Shown one piece after another: positions 34,981 to 47,542 of a stretch of 64,000 nt of DNA (positions within the stretch are counted from its first letter, which is position 1; the number at the start of each line of letters is the position of its first letter). Below the pieces are notes generated by a model. The model was not told where the DNA came from. It saw nothing but the letters and a program-made list of their open reading frames with translations, and searched no databases. A program made the translations under genes and the position numbers. This DNA is from Diadema setosum (taxonomy: Eukaryota > Echinodermata > Echinoidea > Diadematoida > Diadematidae), in NCBI GenBank assembly GCA_033980235.1, contig CM067077.1, positions 11,945,797-12,009,796 on the forward strand. Reading direction: 5' to 3'.

Positions 34981-35540
34981 CATAGATAAGATAGCAGTTA
35001 ATATTATGATAGCATACAGGTGAATAGCAACATGCTCTATTGATCAGACATATGATTTATTTAAGATCATAATATAATAAGCTGTTTTGAATAAATTTAT
35101 AAATCTACATTGTTTAAGGTTAGCAAGTAAAAATTTCAGACATCGGGGCCATGATATTTTAAAGATTTTTGTGCAAAAACAATCTTTCTTGGGTTTTCAG
35201 GATGATAATCAGATGAACGTCGACTTTGGTTGAAAAAAAAAATGAATATTGGAATTAGTGATAACTTAAAGATTATTGAACACTGAGAGAAATTAGTTGA
35301 ATGTGTATTTGTGCATAAAAATTTCTGTTTGTATGAATATCGTCAACTTCAAATATTTTGATTGAGAAAGCACTGGGTCACAGGGAGATTAATGCATGGG
35401 AGTGTATGATCAACCGCACTAATCGTTTGGTAAAAGTAATATTGAGTTTGGTTTAGTTGAACCGCAATTTCTGAAACAAATTTTAAAACAAAAAGTGACT
35501 AAACTACCCTTATATCATAAATATGAATGAAATGAATTAA

Positions 35541-35594
35541 TGTCATCCTCACCAGTTTCGGAGCGGAACGGTGTGCATGGCCATTCTCATTGAT
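35541..35594 (+). pseudogene. partial, broken copy of the 41473 exon start
   Basis: From its ATG, about 36 bases match the start of the exon at 41473 with roughly four differences, including an uninterrupted 20-base core (TTCGGAGCGGAACGGTGTG and one flanking base). The frame then reaches a stop 18 codons in and no splice donor is retained. It looks like a degenerate duplicate 5.9 kb upstream of the better copy; it could also be a shared repeat. Confidence 0.4.
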
Positions 35595-37179
35595 ACTTAT
35601 ATAAGCATATTGAATAATGATTATATTGGAAGTTCAGTTGGGATGAGTTGGGACTGAACAAGAGTCATTAGCGTGATCTTATGCATGGAGTGACAACTCT
35701 TCGTAATCCTTGCAAACACGTGTTTTGGGTTCTGCAGTATTTCAATGGGCTGTCTACATGATATTTCTCTTCTTCTCTTTGAAGTCATGGTCGGTGCCGC
35801 TCTTACTTTTAGCGCCAAGACGAAATTTGCAGACGAAGAAAACGTTTCGGATGTCATTGACTTATAAGCTGAATTTCAACGCAATTTTGTAATCTAATAG
35901 TAAGAATTCTTATGTAAACATTTAGGAACGAATTCAACATGCATTTCTCGTTCATCGTTCATTGTTCATTGTTCGTAATAAGCAAATCAAAATGAAATGG
36001 ACATTGCGTTCTCTCTCTCCCTCACTCTCAATCCCTCTCTCCAAAAAGCAAATGATTTATTTCTTTATGAGGCGCACAATTTGTACGTGTTAGTCTCCTA
36101 CCTTGAGTTAATCAGGCAGATTGGTCTTTCAAATACAGTACTCCACCAACGAATTTTGCAGTTATCAAAATGGAGAGTGTATTTTGATTAGTTTCTCCAT
36201 CTAAAAGCACACACATTCATTGTTGCTAGCACATTGAAAGAGAGAATGAACTGCTGCGGGGGTGGGGGGGGGGGGGGTCTTTGCTGCTGGTTTGACACTG
36301 TTCTTTCTTTATTTCTTTCTTTCTTGTTTTGTAAAGCACCTCGGTATAAACTTGTACAGAGCGCATAACTTCTTAGCGGTGCCGAGCATGACTTCTCAGG
36401 AGAGCAAGTGTCACCGGAGGCAATAAATTTGTCGTTCCGTACGTCTGTCCGTAACCGATTTTATAAAAATATGCGGTAATTTCAGAATTATTGTTGAGGT
36501 ATGTGAATAAAATAGAATTGTTTGTATTAATATGCGGGCGCAAGTGTTTGCTATGTACAAGTGAAAATAAATGAAATGAAATAAAATGAAGTATGCGTTA
36601 TTGGTTACAGATTTTTTTAGATTTTTTTATTCTTTTTTTTTTGGGGGGGGGGGGGTGAGGGGACGGGGGAGGGGTAGCCGGGGGTAGGAAATGGGGTTTA
36701 GGTGAAAATTTTATTTTGTCATTGTCGTTGGCCTGGGTTCTTTATTATATATTTTTGTTTTGTTTTGTTTCTGTTGGGAAGATGAGGGAATCTCAGGTCA
36801 TGTGAGCGAAGGTTATAACAAAAATATAATGGTTAAATAATTATGTTTAGAAAGTTGAGGTTATGATCATCTGTGTACTTAGATTACGAGATTATTGTTT
36901 GTATTTTAGAAATGCTTCAATTACATACATTCTTTTTGATTGGGTATAACGTTAATGATTGCATTGTTATGTCGTGATTTTATGGAGAAATAGTGGATCA
37001 TCGGTTAAGGGTCAACTGAATGATGTATACAGAATTTTGTGTTTTTGTTATATTCTGAAAAAATGATATACTAGTAGTTGCTAAGATGATCTTAAATGTT
37101 TATCATTAATTGATGGTTGTCGGAAGGGGGATATGGGCCATATCATAGGGTCAAATGAAAATTTAAGACAGTGAAGACG

Positions 37180-37185
37180 AGATGA

Positions 37186-37238
<53 letters not shown>
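37180..37238. repeat. (GAT)n microsatellite
   Basis: About 18 uninterrupted GAT units. Confidence 0.95.
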
Positions 37239-38019
37239 CGGTAGGCATGTAATATTTGTATTATTTCATCATTTTTTAACGAGAATTATTGTACTGATAC
37301 TTCGGAAGATGATTACATCTCTATTGTCATTGTAATGCAGTGATATTATTGGTGTTTGACTGACTGATTGACATTCGACAGTTTGTGTGTGATATGACAT
37401 CGTATTGTGTATTATAATATATGTGTTGTGGTAATGTAAACTTCAACAGTTTACAACTCTTGTAGCCTACTTGTTTTAACCTGCCATTCGTTTATTTTGA
37501 GTGAAACTGTGGGCCTGGTTTTTGTGTATGTTGTACTCTATCATTGTTTTGAACTTAGATAAAGTCATGACGAAACAACTTTCTCCGTCTGCAACTCCTT
37601 CGTTTCACAAGTTCCATTGACAACTGGCTCGTCAAGTGAGCTCTATGCACCAACTCCCTGGGAATGCACAGAGATCAGTGGGTCGTTCTCATTTTCTGGT
37701 TGCGAGATGGCGGTATATACTAACAAAACCTTGAGAACTTTTTTCCCCAAGTTGTTCGGATCAATACAAACAAGACAGTGTGTGCCTCAGAATAGCGAAA
37801 GCCATAGAAATCGATGTGAGCCGCGTTAAAAATAAGAGTAGCACCTTATTACTGTGTTTAGGCGTGTACGTCAGTGTATAACGCGACACGCACAGTGGTG
37901 GAATACCACACACACACACACACAAACGCACACAAGTGCGTAAATTCACACTGTTCTTAGGGAAGTTGTGGAATCTACCGGATTTTTATACCAGTCTTTC
38001 TCGTTTATACTTTCCACTC

Positions 38020-38300
38020 ACAATCGGTAAGTTTTCGCTAGAGATGATGTTTATGTTTCACTGATGCTTTCTCATGAATCTTCCAGGCTGTCACATTCCC
38101 ATTCACTCGGCACAATCCTTTAGCACAGTGGTCTAAATGTGTTACTTTTACGGGATGAGGCATAGACTTTGATGAGGCGCGCCCTGAGCGGGTGGGTGTG
38201 ATACTACCGGCTGACAGGTTGGTTCCGCTGGCAGCTAGGAAAGTAGGCGCCGCGAGCGCGGACAGCCGCGCCAGGAGATTGTAGGTTTTCGCATTTTGCC
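38020..38300. promoter_or_regulatory. CpG-rich patch with a strong splice donor, possible promoter or 5' UTR region
   Basis: A locally GC- and CpG-rich stretch (about 38170-38280, with GGCGCGCC and GCGCCGCGAGCGCGG) in an AT-rich context. Just upstream, TTTTTATACC (about 37982) and a plus-strand CG|GTAAGTTT donor at about 38027 could mark a non-coding first exon of the gene whose coding exon is at 41473. This is inference from position only. A 123-codon minus-strand frame crosses the patch but resembles nothing known. Confidence 0.2.
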
Positions 38301-39297
38301 CGATGTTTCGGTCTTCTTTCCGACTACCTTCAACTCCACATTTGGCTACATCTCTGACTTGCAATAAACGGCAATATAATAAACGTCTCTTTGCTGTCTT
38401 CCCCCTCACAACTCATTAGAAGAATATACTCTCCTATTTATTTAATTGAAAGTATCAGTTTATACACTGCACCGGCCAATATATTTACCAAGTTGTAAAA
38501 TTTAAAGTCCTTCTAGTCATAGACCTACCCCTAACCTATATCACACTAAGGTTTTTACCCCATACTCTATCAGTATTAAATCGTCACAGTTGGGTGAATT
38601 TCATTATTAATTATCAATTTATTATTAGTATTAATAATGATGTCAGAAAATTATGATAAAAGGCAAGAAAAGGATCTATATATTGATGTTTTATTTATAT
38701 GTGCACATTTATAATTATGACACTTTTTACAGTAATATGAGATGAATGATAGTGATACATGTCTACCATCTAATACTGAAGAGCACTCTTGTAACTTAAG
38801 GTCCTGAATTAAACTTTGTCAAAGATAGGCCTATATGCCACTTGTGATTTAATTGAAGCAATGTCTGGGACAACAGTAATTTTTACAGAATGCAAGTAGA
38901 TATGAAATTGTTGATTTAAAACTCAATGAAACATCAATGTCTGAGGTGATGAGATTTTGTAAACTGACTAGACTAGATCAAGGAAAGTTATTGCAGCCTT
39001 TGACTTTGAACAGAAAATGAACTGAGGTTTTGACATTGATTCCACAGGTGATTTTTGAAGAGCCCAATTATTTTTAAAGAGTTCATTTGTGTAACATTCA
39101 CACAGTCTACACCCTTAATGTGCTGCTTTTCCAATAATGTCCCAGATGGAAACAGTTCTGTATATCACCTGAACAAGTGGGGGCCACTTGGTTTCTGAGG
39201 GTACATGGTAAATTTAGATATCTAGGCCTACGTTGTGATCATGATTGTTTAACAGAGATCTTCCAATCAGAATGAAAGAATTAGCTATCCAGCTTAG

Positions 39298-39468
39298 AGC
39301 CCTGTTGCATAAAAGTTAATATCAAACATAAGTTGGGAAATTAAATACAAGTCTCTGATGAATACCTGTTACTCAATTCTGATTGGCTGAGCACTACCCA
39401 AGTTTAAGAAGGTTTTTTTTTTTCGGACTTGTGTTTAAATGCATCTCTTTTTATGCAACAGGGACCTG
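39298..39468. mobile_element. small foldback MITE (CCCTGTTGCATAAAA ends)
   Basis: CCCTGTTGCATAAAAG at the left and TTTTTATGCAACAGGG at the right are inverted; the ends extend as an imperfect stem. About 170 bp, non-coding, and possibly in the 5' intron of the 41473 gene. Confidence 0.7.
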
Positions 39469-40172
39469 ATCCCATAAAAATTGGACATTGGGTACAAGCC
39501 TTTAGTACCTTTACAGCAATATTCACATTATACTGTTTGATACTGATGTTTTCAGTGTGAAAGATTTCCTGTATAGGTGTACAGGGAATAAATAGTGCAG
39601 TTCTGGACTTTCCCAAGTGACTGATGCTTAATAGTTCAAAAACTATATATCAGAGAAAACTGTCTTTGATATGAGTAATAGCTGAATAGTGTACAATTTT
39701 TTTGGAAGTGATTTGAATATATGGAAACTGATATCAGTTTCATGAAATCTATGATTAATTTCAAAGTTAGGTTCCAGATTTTAGTCAGATTTTAACCCTG
39801 TGTGCAAAACCTGAACTTTACACAGGAACTAATGATGTGCATGTGAGTGTGTACTTACAATGACCCTGAACAATGGACATGGATACCACCTGTTGAGAGC
39901 TCTGATCCAAGGCACATGAATGCTTTATTGATTATTCATGATGGATTGCCCTGGGCACTGCTAGTCTGAATTCATGGCAAATGGTGAAATGCACGCTTAT
40001 TAAGATAGTAAGCACATGTTTCCATGTGCTTGCATACACCACATTTCAAAATGAATAAAGACTAGCTGTGAAAGTGGAATTCCTCGTGAATAAATAGTGC
40101 AGCATTCAAATCCTGGTAATTGTCCAGGATCATTGTCTGAGTGTGAACTACACACTCCCATGTTCACACCAA

Positions 40173-40639
40173 TTAAAGGGGGCCTCCGGATGATTTTCAG
40201 ACTTTTATATTTGAAAAACTATAAATCAGTTAAATTTAGTACAGAGTTTCAGAATTTATAGTGATTGGGATGAGGAATTAGAATGTTTTCAAAATTTATA
40301 ACAAATTGCAATGAACAAGGATGATGACATGGCAGCCTCACCATAAGAATGCATGAGTTGGAAGCAGAACAAAAGAAGAAGGCATGCATAGATTTTTCAC
40401 AGGTGAACTTGTTGAGCAAGTGGTATTGTAATGGAATTGCACTATTACATTTCCGAAATATATGAGGCTCTGATGTCATCGACACTGTTCAGTGTAATTT
40501 GTTTAAGATTTTCAATTTATTGGTTTCTCTGCTCAAGGACCACAACAAATTCCACGAATCTACACATGGAGCTGTTGATTTATGTACTAGATAACTACAT
40601 GATGTGAAATTATGAAAATCGTCCGGAATGTCCCTTTAA
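40173..40639. mobile_element. TTAA-flanked MITE (family 2)
   Basis: TTAAAGGGGGCCTCCGGATG at the left, and TCCGGAATGTCCCTTTAA at the right after GAAAATCG; inverted ends of about 27 bases with a few mismatches. The body differs from family 1, but the terminal TTAAAGGG is the same. About 467 bp. Confidence 0.75.
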
Positions 40640-41384
40640 CTTCTGTGCAAAGTTAAAGTTTTGTACAGAGGGTTGAAAATAGAGCAAAATCTGAAACCTA
40701 TAACTGAAAAATCAATGTGTGATTTAATGAAATTGAATAATGCTTTCATTTTAAAATTGCCTCGAACAAAATTGTACACTATATTTAGCTATTGCCCGGG
40801 CGGAATATCAATGTCAGTGTTATCTGATGTGTAGTTTTTTTAATTATTAAGGATCAAAAGTGGGAAATGTTTTTTGTGACACCTAGTACAAACATACAAT
40901 TTTGCCCAATTGCCTCATGGGCCCATGATGATGAAATGTCTTCCCCAGGTGTACTTTCACACTAGTCTATAGCAGTAGCATGGTCATTCCTAATAGTTTG
41001 AATACCAACATTTCAAAAGCAAAATGTTTTTTTCAGTTGTCCGAGTGTGGTATGGCGTCCTGATTTCAGCCTCATTTGTAGTCCGTGACTGGCCATGGAA
41101 AGCTAGTGGAGTGTGAAGGGATGAGCACAAATGGAGCTCAGTTGGCAGTTCACATAGAAGGATAATTAGTTTTTGATACATGAATGCACAATAACTATAT
41201 TTTTCAACAGGTCAACTGGGTATGTATGAGGAATTACCATGCTTGACTTCAATCACTTGAAACTAGGAGAAAAATGGGTCAACTTACATTTTAATGTTAT
41301 AAATGTCTCTATAGGGTAGTAAATCTGCAAAGTTATGATTGTCTGAATTATGGAATGTACACATCTATGTTTGTATGTCTTCAG

Positions 41385-41574
41385 AGCAGCTGTGTAAACA
41401 GAAAGGGATGATTGTGGGATGACAGCGTATCGCAGATGCGAGCAGAGTTGGACCTGAGTGGAAAAACGTGTCATGTCATCCTCCTCAGCTTCGGAGCGGA
41501 ACGGTGTGGCTGTTGCCATGGATACATACGGGGCAACCAGCGAGACTACTACACTGACCAATAAGGACTATCTG
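41385..41574 (+). CDS. probable first coding exon of an unidentified host gene (coding part 41473-41574)
   Basis: ATG at 41473 opens 34 codons (begins MSSSSASERNGVAVAMD, ends NKDYL) and runs straight into a consensus donor CTG|GTGAGT in phase 0. A candidate acceptor, TGTATGTCTTCAG, lies at about 41384, so 41385-41472 could be 5' UTR. The sequence is compositionally distinct from the AT-rich surroundings. The short Ser/Thr-rich N-terminus ending in a 'DYL' step vaguely resembles N-termini of MARVEL-domain proteins, but this is too weak to name the gene. No later exon was found; the next 10 kb is mobile DNA, so the first coding intron must be very long. Confidence 0.55.
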
Positions 41575-42379
41575 GTGAGTGTCCGTGTGCATACATGGAA
41601 AGAAAAGCAATTGGTTGGACATTGAAACATACACAGATATGTTTTATTAAGATGGCAGAAGATTATTTGAATTGCTACTACTAGTACTAGTGAAATAGGA
41701 TTCTGTTTATTTCCATTCATTTCTATTGATGTGAGCACAATGTCAGAGAGAACATGGCAAGCACTGTACAGGTCTATTGGGATTTCAGAATTTCATTTAT
41801 GTAGGGAACAGGCTTTAATGAGTTAACCTTTTATCATGGACTTTCAAAGTTCAAATAAAAAAAAACAGACATGCTTTCAAGTGGCATACATAAAAGCAAC
41901 CAGTGAAATTTGTTATATATATTTTGCATAAAAAAAAGTGCTATAAACTTCATCATCCTTTCTATTAAACCCTTTGGCCCGAATTCTCAAAGGTAGAATA
42001 ACTTTATAACACCGCTTATTCCACCGATTTATTACACCTCTTATGCAAATCAGGCCCTCATGATGTAAAATGATGCGATTTATTCCCCGGAATAACTATT
42101 CCGCAGAAAAGTTATTCCAGCTTTGAGAATTTGGGCCTTTATGTGCCGACTTGCACAGCAAATATCATAGCACTGTACAAACACTCTTTCCGAAGTTTGT
42201 AATAAAATTGACACCACAGCAAAGCTTGCAATTTCCTCAGTAACTTTGCTGCATTTTACTGAATTTTTAGCATATAGTGGAGCGGCATAGCCGAACAATT
42301 GTGCATTTTGTGATAAAAGCACCAAATTTCGTACACAGGTTGACAATCACGTTCAGATTAAATTTAGATATTGGGCCAT

Positions 42380-44160
42380 CGTAAATAGCGCCCTCAACGT
42401 CCATGGCAGCCAATTATCAAAATGGCTGCCATAAATGCCATTTTTCGTAAAATTTGCTAATTTTAGGAGAGGAAAGTAAAGCAAGATTTTGGTTATAAAT
42501 GGGAAATTACATTCAACATAAATCTAGATATCGAGCCATCAGAAATAGCGCCCTCAACGCCTATGGCAGCCATTTTTCAAAATGGCCGCCATAAATGTCA
42601 TTTTTTTTTCAAAACATTTGCTAACTTCAGAAGGGAAAGCCAGTAAGATTTTGCAAACAAGTGGGAAATTACATTCAAAATGAATTTAAGTATTTTGGCC
42701 TTGTTAACTGCGCCCTCAACGTCCATGACAGCCATTTTTTTAAATGGCTGTCTAATGTGCCACTTCTTCGATGATTTTGCAAATTTCAGAAGGGAAAAGT
42801 TGATAAGATTTTGCCCATAAATGTTAATTACATTCAAAATAAATCTAGATATTGGGCCATCGGAAATTGCGCCCTCAACGGCCATGGTAGCCATTTTTTC
42901 AAAATGGCCGCCATAAATGCCATTTTTTGTTAAAAAATGCAAATTTCAGAAGAGAATGCCAATTTTTTTTTCTCTTTTGTGCAAACAAGCGGGAAATTAC
43001 ATCCAAAATAAATCCAGATATTTGGCAATTGAAAAGTGCGCCCTCAATGGCTATGGCAGCCATTTTTTTTTTTATGGTCACCATTAGTGCCACTTTTTCA
43101 TTTAAAAGAATGCTAATTTGAAAAGAAAATTTGAAAAGAAATTCTGGTTATAAATGGGAAATGACATTTAAAATAAATCTCGATATTGGGCCATCGGAAA
43201 TTGCGCCCTCAACGGTCATGACAGCCATTTTTCAAAATGGCCGCCATAAATGCTATATTTTCGAAAAGATTTACTAAAATCAGAAGGGAAAGCCAACGAG
43301 ATTTTGGAAACAGGTGGGAAATTACATTCAAAAGAAAACTTATTGGGCCATTGCAAATTGCCCCCTCAACGGCCATTCCAGCCATTTTTCAAAATGGCCA
43401 CCATGAATGTCTTTTTTTCGTAAAGTGTTGCAGACGTCAATCAGAATTTCCACAAAGGTGGAAAATTACATTCAAACTGAATTTAATAAAAGGCCATCCA
43501 AAAGTGCACCCTCAACAGCCATAGCAGCCAAGTTTCAAACAGCTGCCATGGATGCCCCCACCATTTTTTTCCCGAAAATTTGCTGATGTCAGAAGAAAAA
43601 GTCAATAAGACTTTGCAAACAAGTTGAAAATTCTGCTCAAAAATGAATTTAAGTATAAGGTCTTCTTAGAAAGCGCCCTCAAGGGCCATGCTGACCGCCA
43701 TGGATGTCTGCTTCTTTTTTATTTTCTTTTTTTTTGGAAAGATTTGCTTATTTTAGAGAGAAAATCAATGAAATTTGTACATATGTTGAAAATCATATTC
43801 AAAAGAAAATAATATATGAGGCCATTACAAATGGCACCATCAACGACCATGGCAGCCATTTTCCAAATGGCCACTATAAATGCTATTTATTTCTTGAAAA
43901 TATGATAATGCCAGAAGACAATACAATTTCTTGTGGAAATTGACAAAAGACATTCAAATAAATTCAAGTTTGAATTTGAATTTGAATTTGAATTTGAAAT
44001 GAAAATATTGAGCCACCATTTGAACATCTTCCCCAACGGCTATGGCAGCTCTTTGTCAAAATGGCTTCCACACACTCCTTTTTTTTTTTATTTGCCTATT
44101 CTAGAAGGAGAAAGCAATAGAATGCTGCTAAAGAGCAATTATATCTAATACAATCTGGTG
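42380..44160 (+). repeat. left-arm array of about 165-bp units (about 11 copies)
   Basis: The marker GCGCCCTCAACG recurs at about 42389, 42549, 42710, 42870, 43035, 43203, 43364, 43505, 43673, 43838 and 44030 with variants. Each unit also has a near-perfect palindrome, GCAGCCATTTTTCAAAATGG and its flank, so each can form its own hairpin. Copies become more diverged toward the centre of the element. Confidence 0.9.
43966..44002 (+). repeat. (TTTGAA)n microsatellite
   Basis: Six to seven units of GAATTT inside a left-arm unit of the foldback element; short and uninterrupted. Confidence 0.8.
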
Positions 44161-44700
44161 TTCAAAGAAATTTAAATTAAAAAAAGGTTTCATTGATGGG
44201 TAAGTTCTAAATTCATGTTTTCAGTTAAGTTCTAATTGCAGTATTTCGCGTGTGACGGCTAACAGTATGGATATCAAATGTATGTGTTTTTATGGAAGCA
44301 TAGCATAAAGTAAATTAACTTTTTTTTTCGTAAAATGAAAGGCCATTAAGAATGTCTTAAGAATGTTCAGGAAGTTACATTTTAGAATAGATACACGTCA
44401 TATAGTCCCATATATTCAATGATATGGTGTTACTGTGAAAGTTGATACATGGCGCCATTATCCCTGGATATTCATATTACTCTTTTTCGGAAATTTTTCA
44501 TGTTTGCCACCTAAAATATGCATTCATCATTGGTGAGATATAATCGCTAAGCATTTGCCTTGTTTATCTTAGTTGTTCCTCAAATGATTTCTTTAACACC
44601 ATATTTCAGATTACACAATGTCTACTGTCTTCTCCTTCTAAAGTTAAGCAAATTTTCAAAAAAAAAAGAAAGAAAAAGAAGAGTGTATTGTAGCCATTTT
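44160..44700. other. central spacer of the foldback element, no gene seen
   Basis: AT-rich sequence between the opposed arrays. Repeat units are no longer recognisable and there are no frames of interest. It would be the loop if the arms paired. Confidence 0.5.
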
Positions 44701-45187
44701 GACAAATAGCTGAAATAGCCATTGAGAACACAGCTTATGATGGCTAAATGTTTAAACTTCTTTGTATGTAATTGTCAACTTGCGCAAAAAAATGTTTATT
44801 GTCTTCTTCCGGCATTAGGACATCTTCATAACAGAAAAATGGCATCTATGACAGCCATTTTGGAAAATGGCTGCAACTACCGTTATTAGCATTTTTTTTT
44901 TCTTCTTGAAAATTTGCGAAGGAACAATTTCTAGAGTTAGTGAAACCTGGATATATTGTTTGATTTTAAACATGATTTTCAATTTATGTACACATTTGTT
45001 GACTTTTCTTTCTGAAATTACCATTTTTTAAAACAAAATGATTATGAAAATTGCAGCCATTTTGGAATATGGCGGCAATAGCCGTTGAGGGCAGTATTAT
45101 AATAATCTAATACAAATATTTATTATAATAATCTAATACAAATATTTATTTCAAACATGATGATTTCAAATTGTGTGCAAAATCTTA

Positions 45188-46257
45188 TTAGGTGATCCGA
45201 GTATCCTCTCGGATCACCTTCTGTATCTGTACGGATTCTTTGTTCTTCTTCTTCTTCTTCTTCTTTCTTTCTGGACAAAATTTGTGCATCTACTTACTCA
45301 GAAAGTTCTCAGAGTATCAATTTCAAACTCATACCATATATGTATCATGTCCCAAAGACGACAAATCTAACATATCATTGTGATTGGTCAATCGTGACGT
45401 CACTATGACGTCATTATATGAAAACACATTCTCAATCATATCTCATTAATGAAATGGAGTTTTTCAATGAAATTTACGTCACATATATTTCAAGTTATGG
45501 GCATTTTACTCATATTCTCAAAATGCATACTTTCTCTTGAAACGTGCGCGTACGCGCGCGTTGAAATATTTGTATGCTCAAATCGAGCTCAAATTTTTTT
45601 TGCACACGTTTCAGACCATTTGGAGCATTTTTTGAAAAATTGAAAAAATTGGACGGACGCGTACGCGCGCGCGCATATACGCACGTACAGCTCATATGCA
45701 ATAGAAATTTACACTTTTTTTATTAGGTGATCCGAGTATCCTCTCGGATCACCTTCTGTATCTGTACGGATTCTTTGTTCTTCTTCTTCTTCTTCTTCTT
45801 TCTTTCTGGACAAAATTTGTGCATCTACTTACTCAGAAAGTTCTCAGAGTATCAATTTCAAACTCATACCATATATGTATCATGTCCCAAAGACGACAAA
45901 TCTAACATATCATTGTGATTGGTCAATCGTGACTTCACTATGACGTCATTATATGAAAACACATTCTCAATCATATCTCATTAATGAAATGGAGTTTTTC
46001 AATGAAATTTACGTCACATATATTTCAAGTTATGGGCATTTTACTCATATTCTCAAAATGCATACTTTCTCTTGAAACGTGCGCGTACGCGCGCGTTGAA
46101 ATATTTGTATGCTCAAATCGAGCTCAAATTTTTTTTGCACACGTTTCAGACCATTTGGAGCATTTTTTGAAAAATTGAAAAAATTGGACGGACGCGTACG
46201 CGCGCGCGCATATACGCACGTACAGCTCATATGCAATAGAAATTTACACTTTTTTTA
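45188..46257 (+). repeat. 535-bp direct duplication of the Helitron-like 5' region
   Basis: 45188-45722 is repeated at 45723-46257 with almost no differences (for example GTGACGTCA versus GTGACTTCA). The first copy stops abruptly at a T-run where the next 5' head begins; the second copy reads through into ACACAGATCGG. Confidence 0.95.
45395..45413. promoter_or_regulatory. paired CRE-like palindromes TGACGTCA
   Basis: Two perfect TGACGTCA sites three bases apart, next to a CCAAT-type ATTGGT. The pair recurs in the other heads (about 45930, one site mutated, and about 47809). Single TGACGTCA sites also occur near 46324, 46574, 48201 and 48452. The consensus is that of CREB/ATF factors; function is unknown. 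Confidence 0.45.
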
Positions 46258-47542
46258 CACAGATCGGATGCCTGAAATGTCAAGGAATATTTCTACCAAG
46301 TTTCAAGTCAATCCAACTCAATATGACGTCATACGGGCCCGTCAAAGTTGAAAATCCGCGCGCGCGTCAATGGCGATATACAGTGCAACAATGCCAAAAA
46401 ACCGCCAATTTTGAATCCGATTTTACTCGTCAGGATGGACGGTGACCCCCCATTTTTGTAACATATTCTGAAAGCTGATGAGTTGTACATGTCATTTCAT
46501 GGGTTGGCGATGCTGGAAAAATGATGAAAAGATATCAAATTTCTTAATAAAATAAAAAAAGTAAATTTTCAAAATGACGTCATCAAATTTCAAGTTTACT
46601 CGAGCGTATCTCTCTTATCCTTGGCCAATTTTCACCCAGATTTCAGTATGCTGTAGCTTATTTAATACTCTATTAGTTATATAATAACACAATTTTGATT
46701 GAATGACAGCATGACCTCGTAAAAATGGATTGAATGTAACCTTGTCGAATTTGACCAGTTTACGTGTAATCTCTATGGGAGTGCAGTTTTTCTTGAAATG
46801 AAAATTGACATGACTGTCTTTTTCAAGCACTAGCTCACTTATGCTTCGGTGAATTTCTCCCAGATTTTAATATGTTGTAGCTGAGACTTTGGGCTATCGT
46901 GAGTGTGCCTTTTGTTTTTTATACGATGTCGGGATTACGTCAATAAACTTGGTTGAAATTAAAGCTTATATTCCTTGTATTGAAATATTTCTTTCTTTCT
47001 GCAACTTTCTTTGCAATAACTCAAGAAAAACATACCCTATCAACACCATATTTTGCACATGCTTAGTTCATGTCACGTTCATTATTTCATAAAATAACAA
47101 CTACTTGATCAGATGCCATCTTGGGTATGTAAATAAGGGTCAAAGGTCATAAATGTTTCATCCTGTATCTTGGTGAATTCATGTCCTATCTTTCCCATAT
47201 TTTGCACACGTAAAGACCATGTTACAAGGATCATATCACAAAATAACTACTTTTTGCTCAGATGACATCTTGTCTGTGCAAAGTGGGATCAAAGGTCATA
47301 TGTACTTCTTTCTTTATCGTCATTATGACGTGTTATCTCTACGGGAGGGAATTTTTCTAGATGTGAAAATTGACATGATTGTCTTTATCCAGCACCAGCT
47401 CACTCACCCTTCGATGAATTTCTCCCAGATTTTAATATGTTGTACCTGAGACTTTGCGCTATCGTAATAAGTTCTCCGTTTTTTCATACGACGTCAAAAG
47501 CACGTCGAAAAACTCGGCTTAAGTAATCAAAGCTTAGCTTCA

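Larger units (their letters stand above)
34985..38020. other. no gene resolved; microsatellite and G-rich tracts
   Basis: Holds the partial exon copy at 35541, G-rich runs at 36258-36278 and 36641-36660, and a (GAT)n tract at 37186-37237. A 70-codon frame at 37617 matches nothing known. Confidence 0.4.

Noticed and set aside
38038..38409. 123-codon minus-strand frame in the CpG-rich patch
   Set aside because: Open frames are expected by chance in GC-rich DNA; the protein resembles nothing known and a strong plus-strand donor suggests the opposite orientation.
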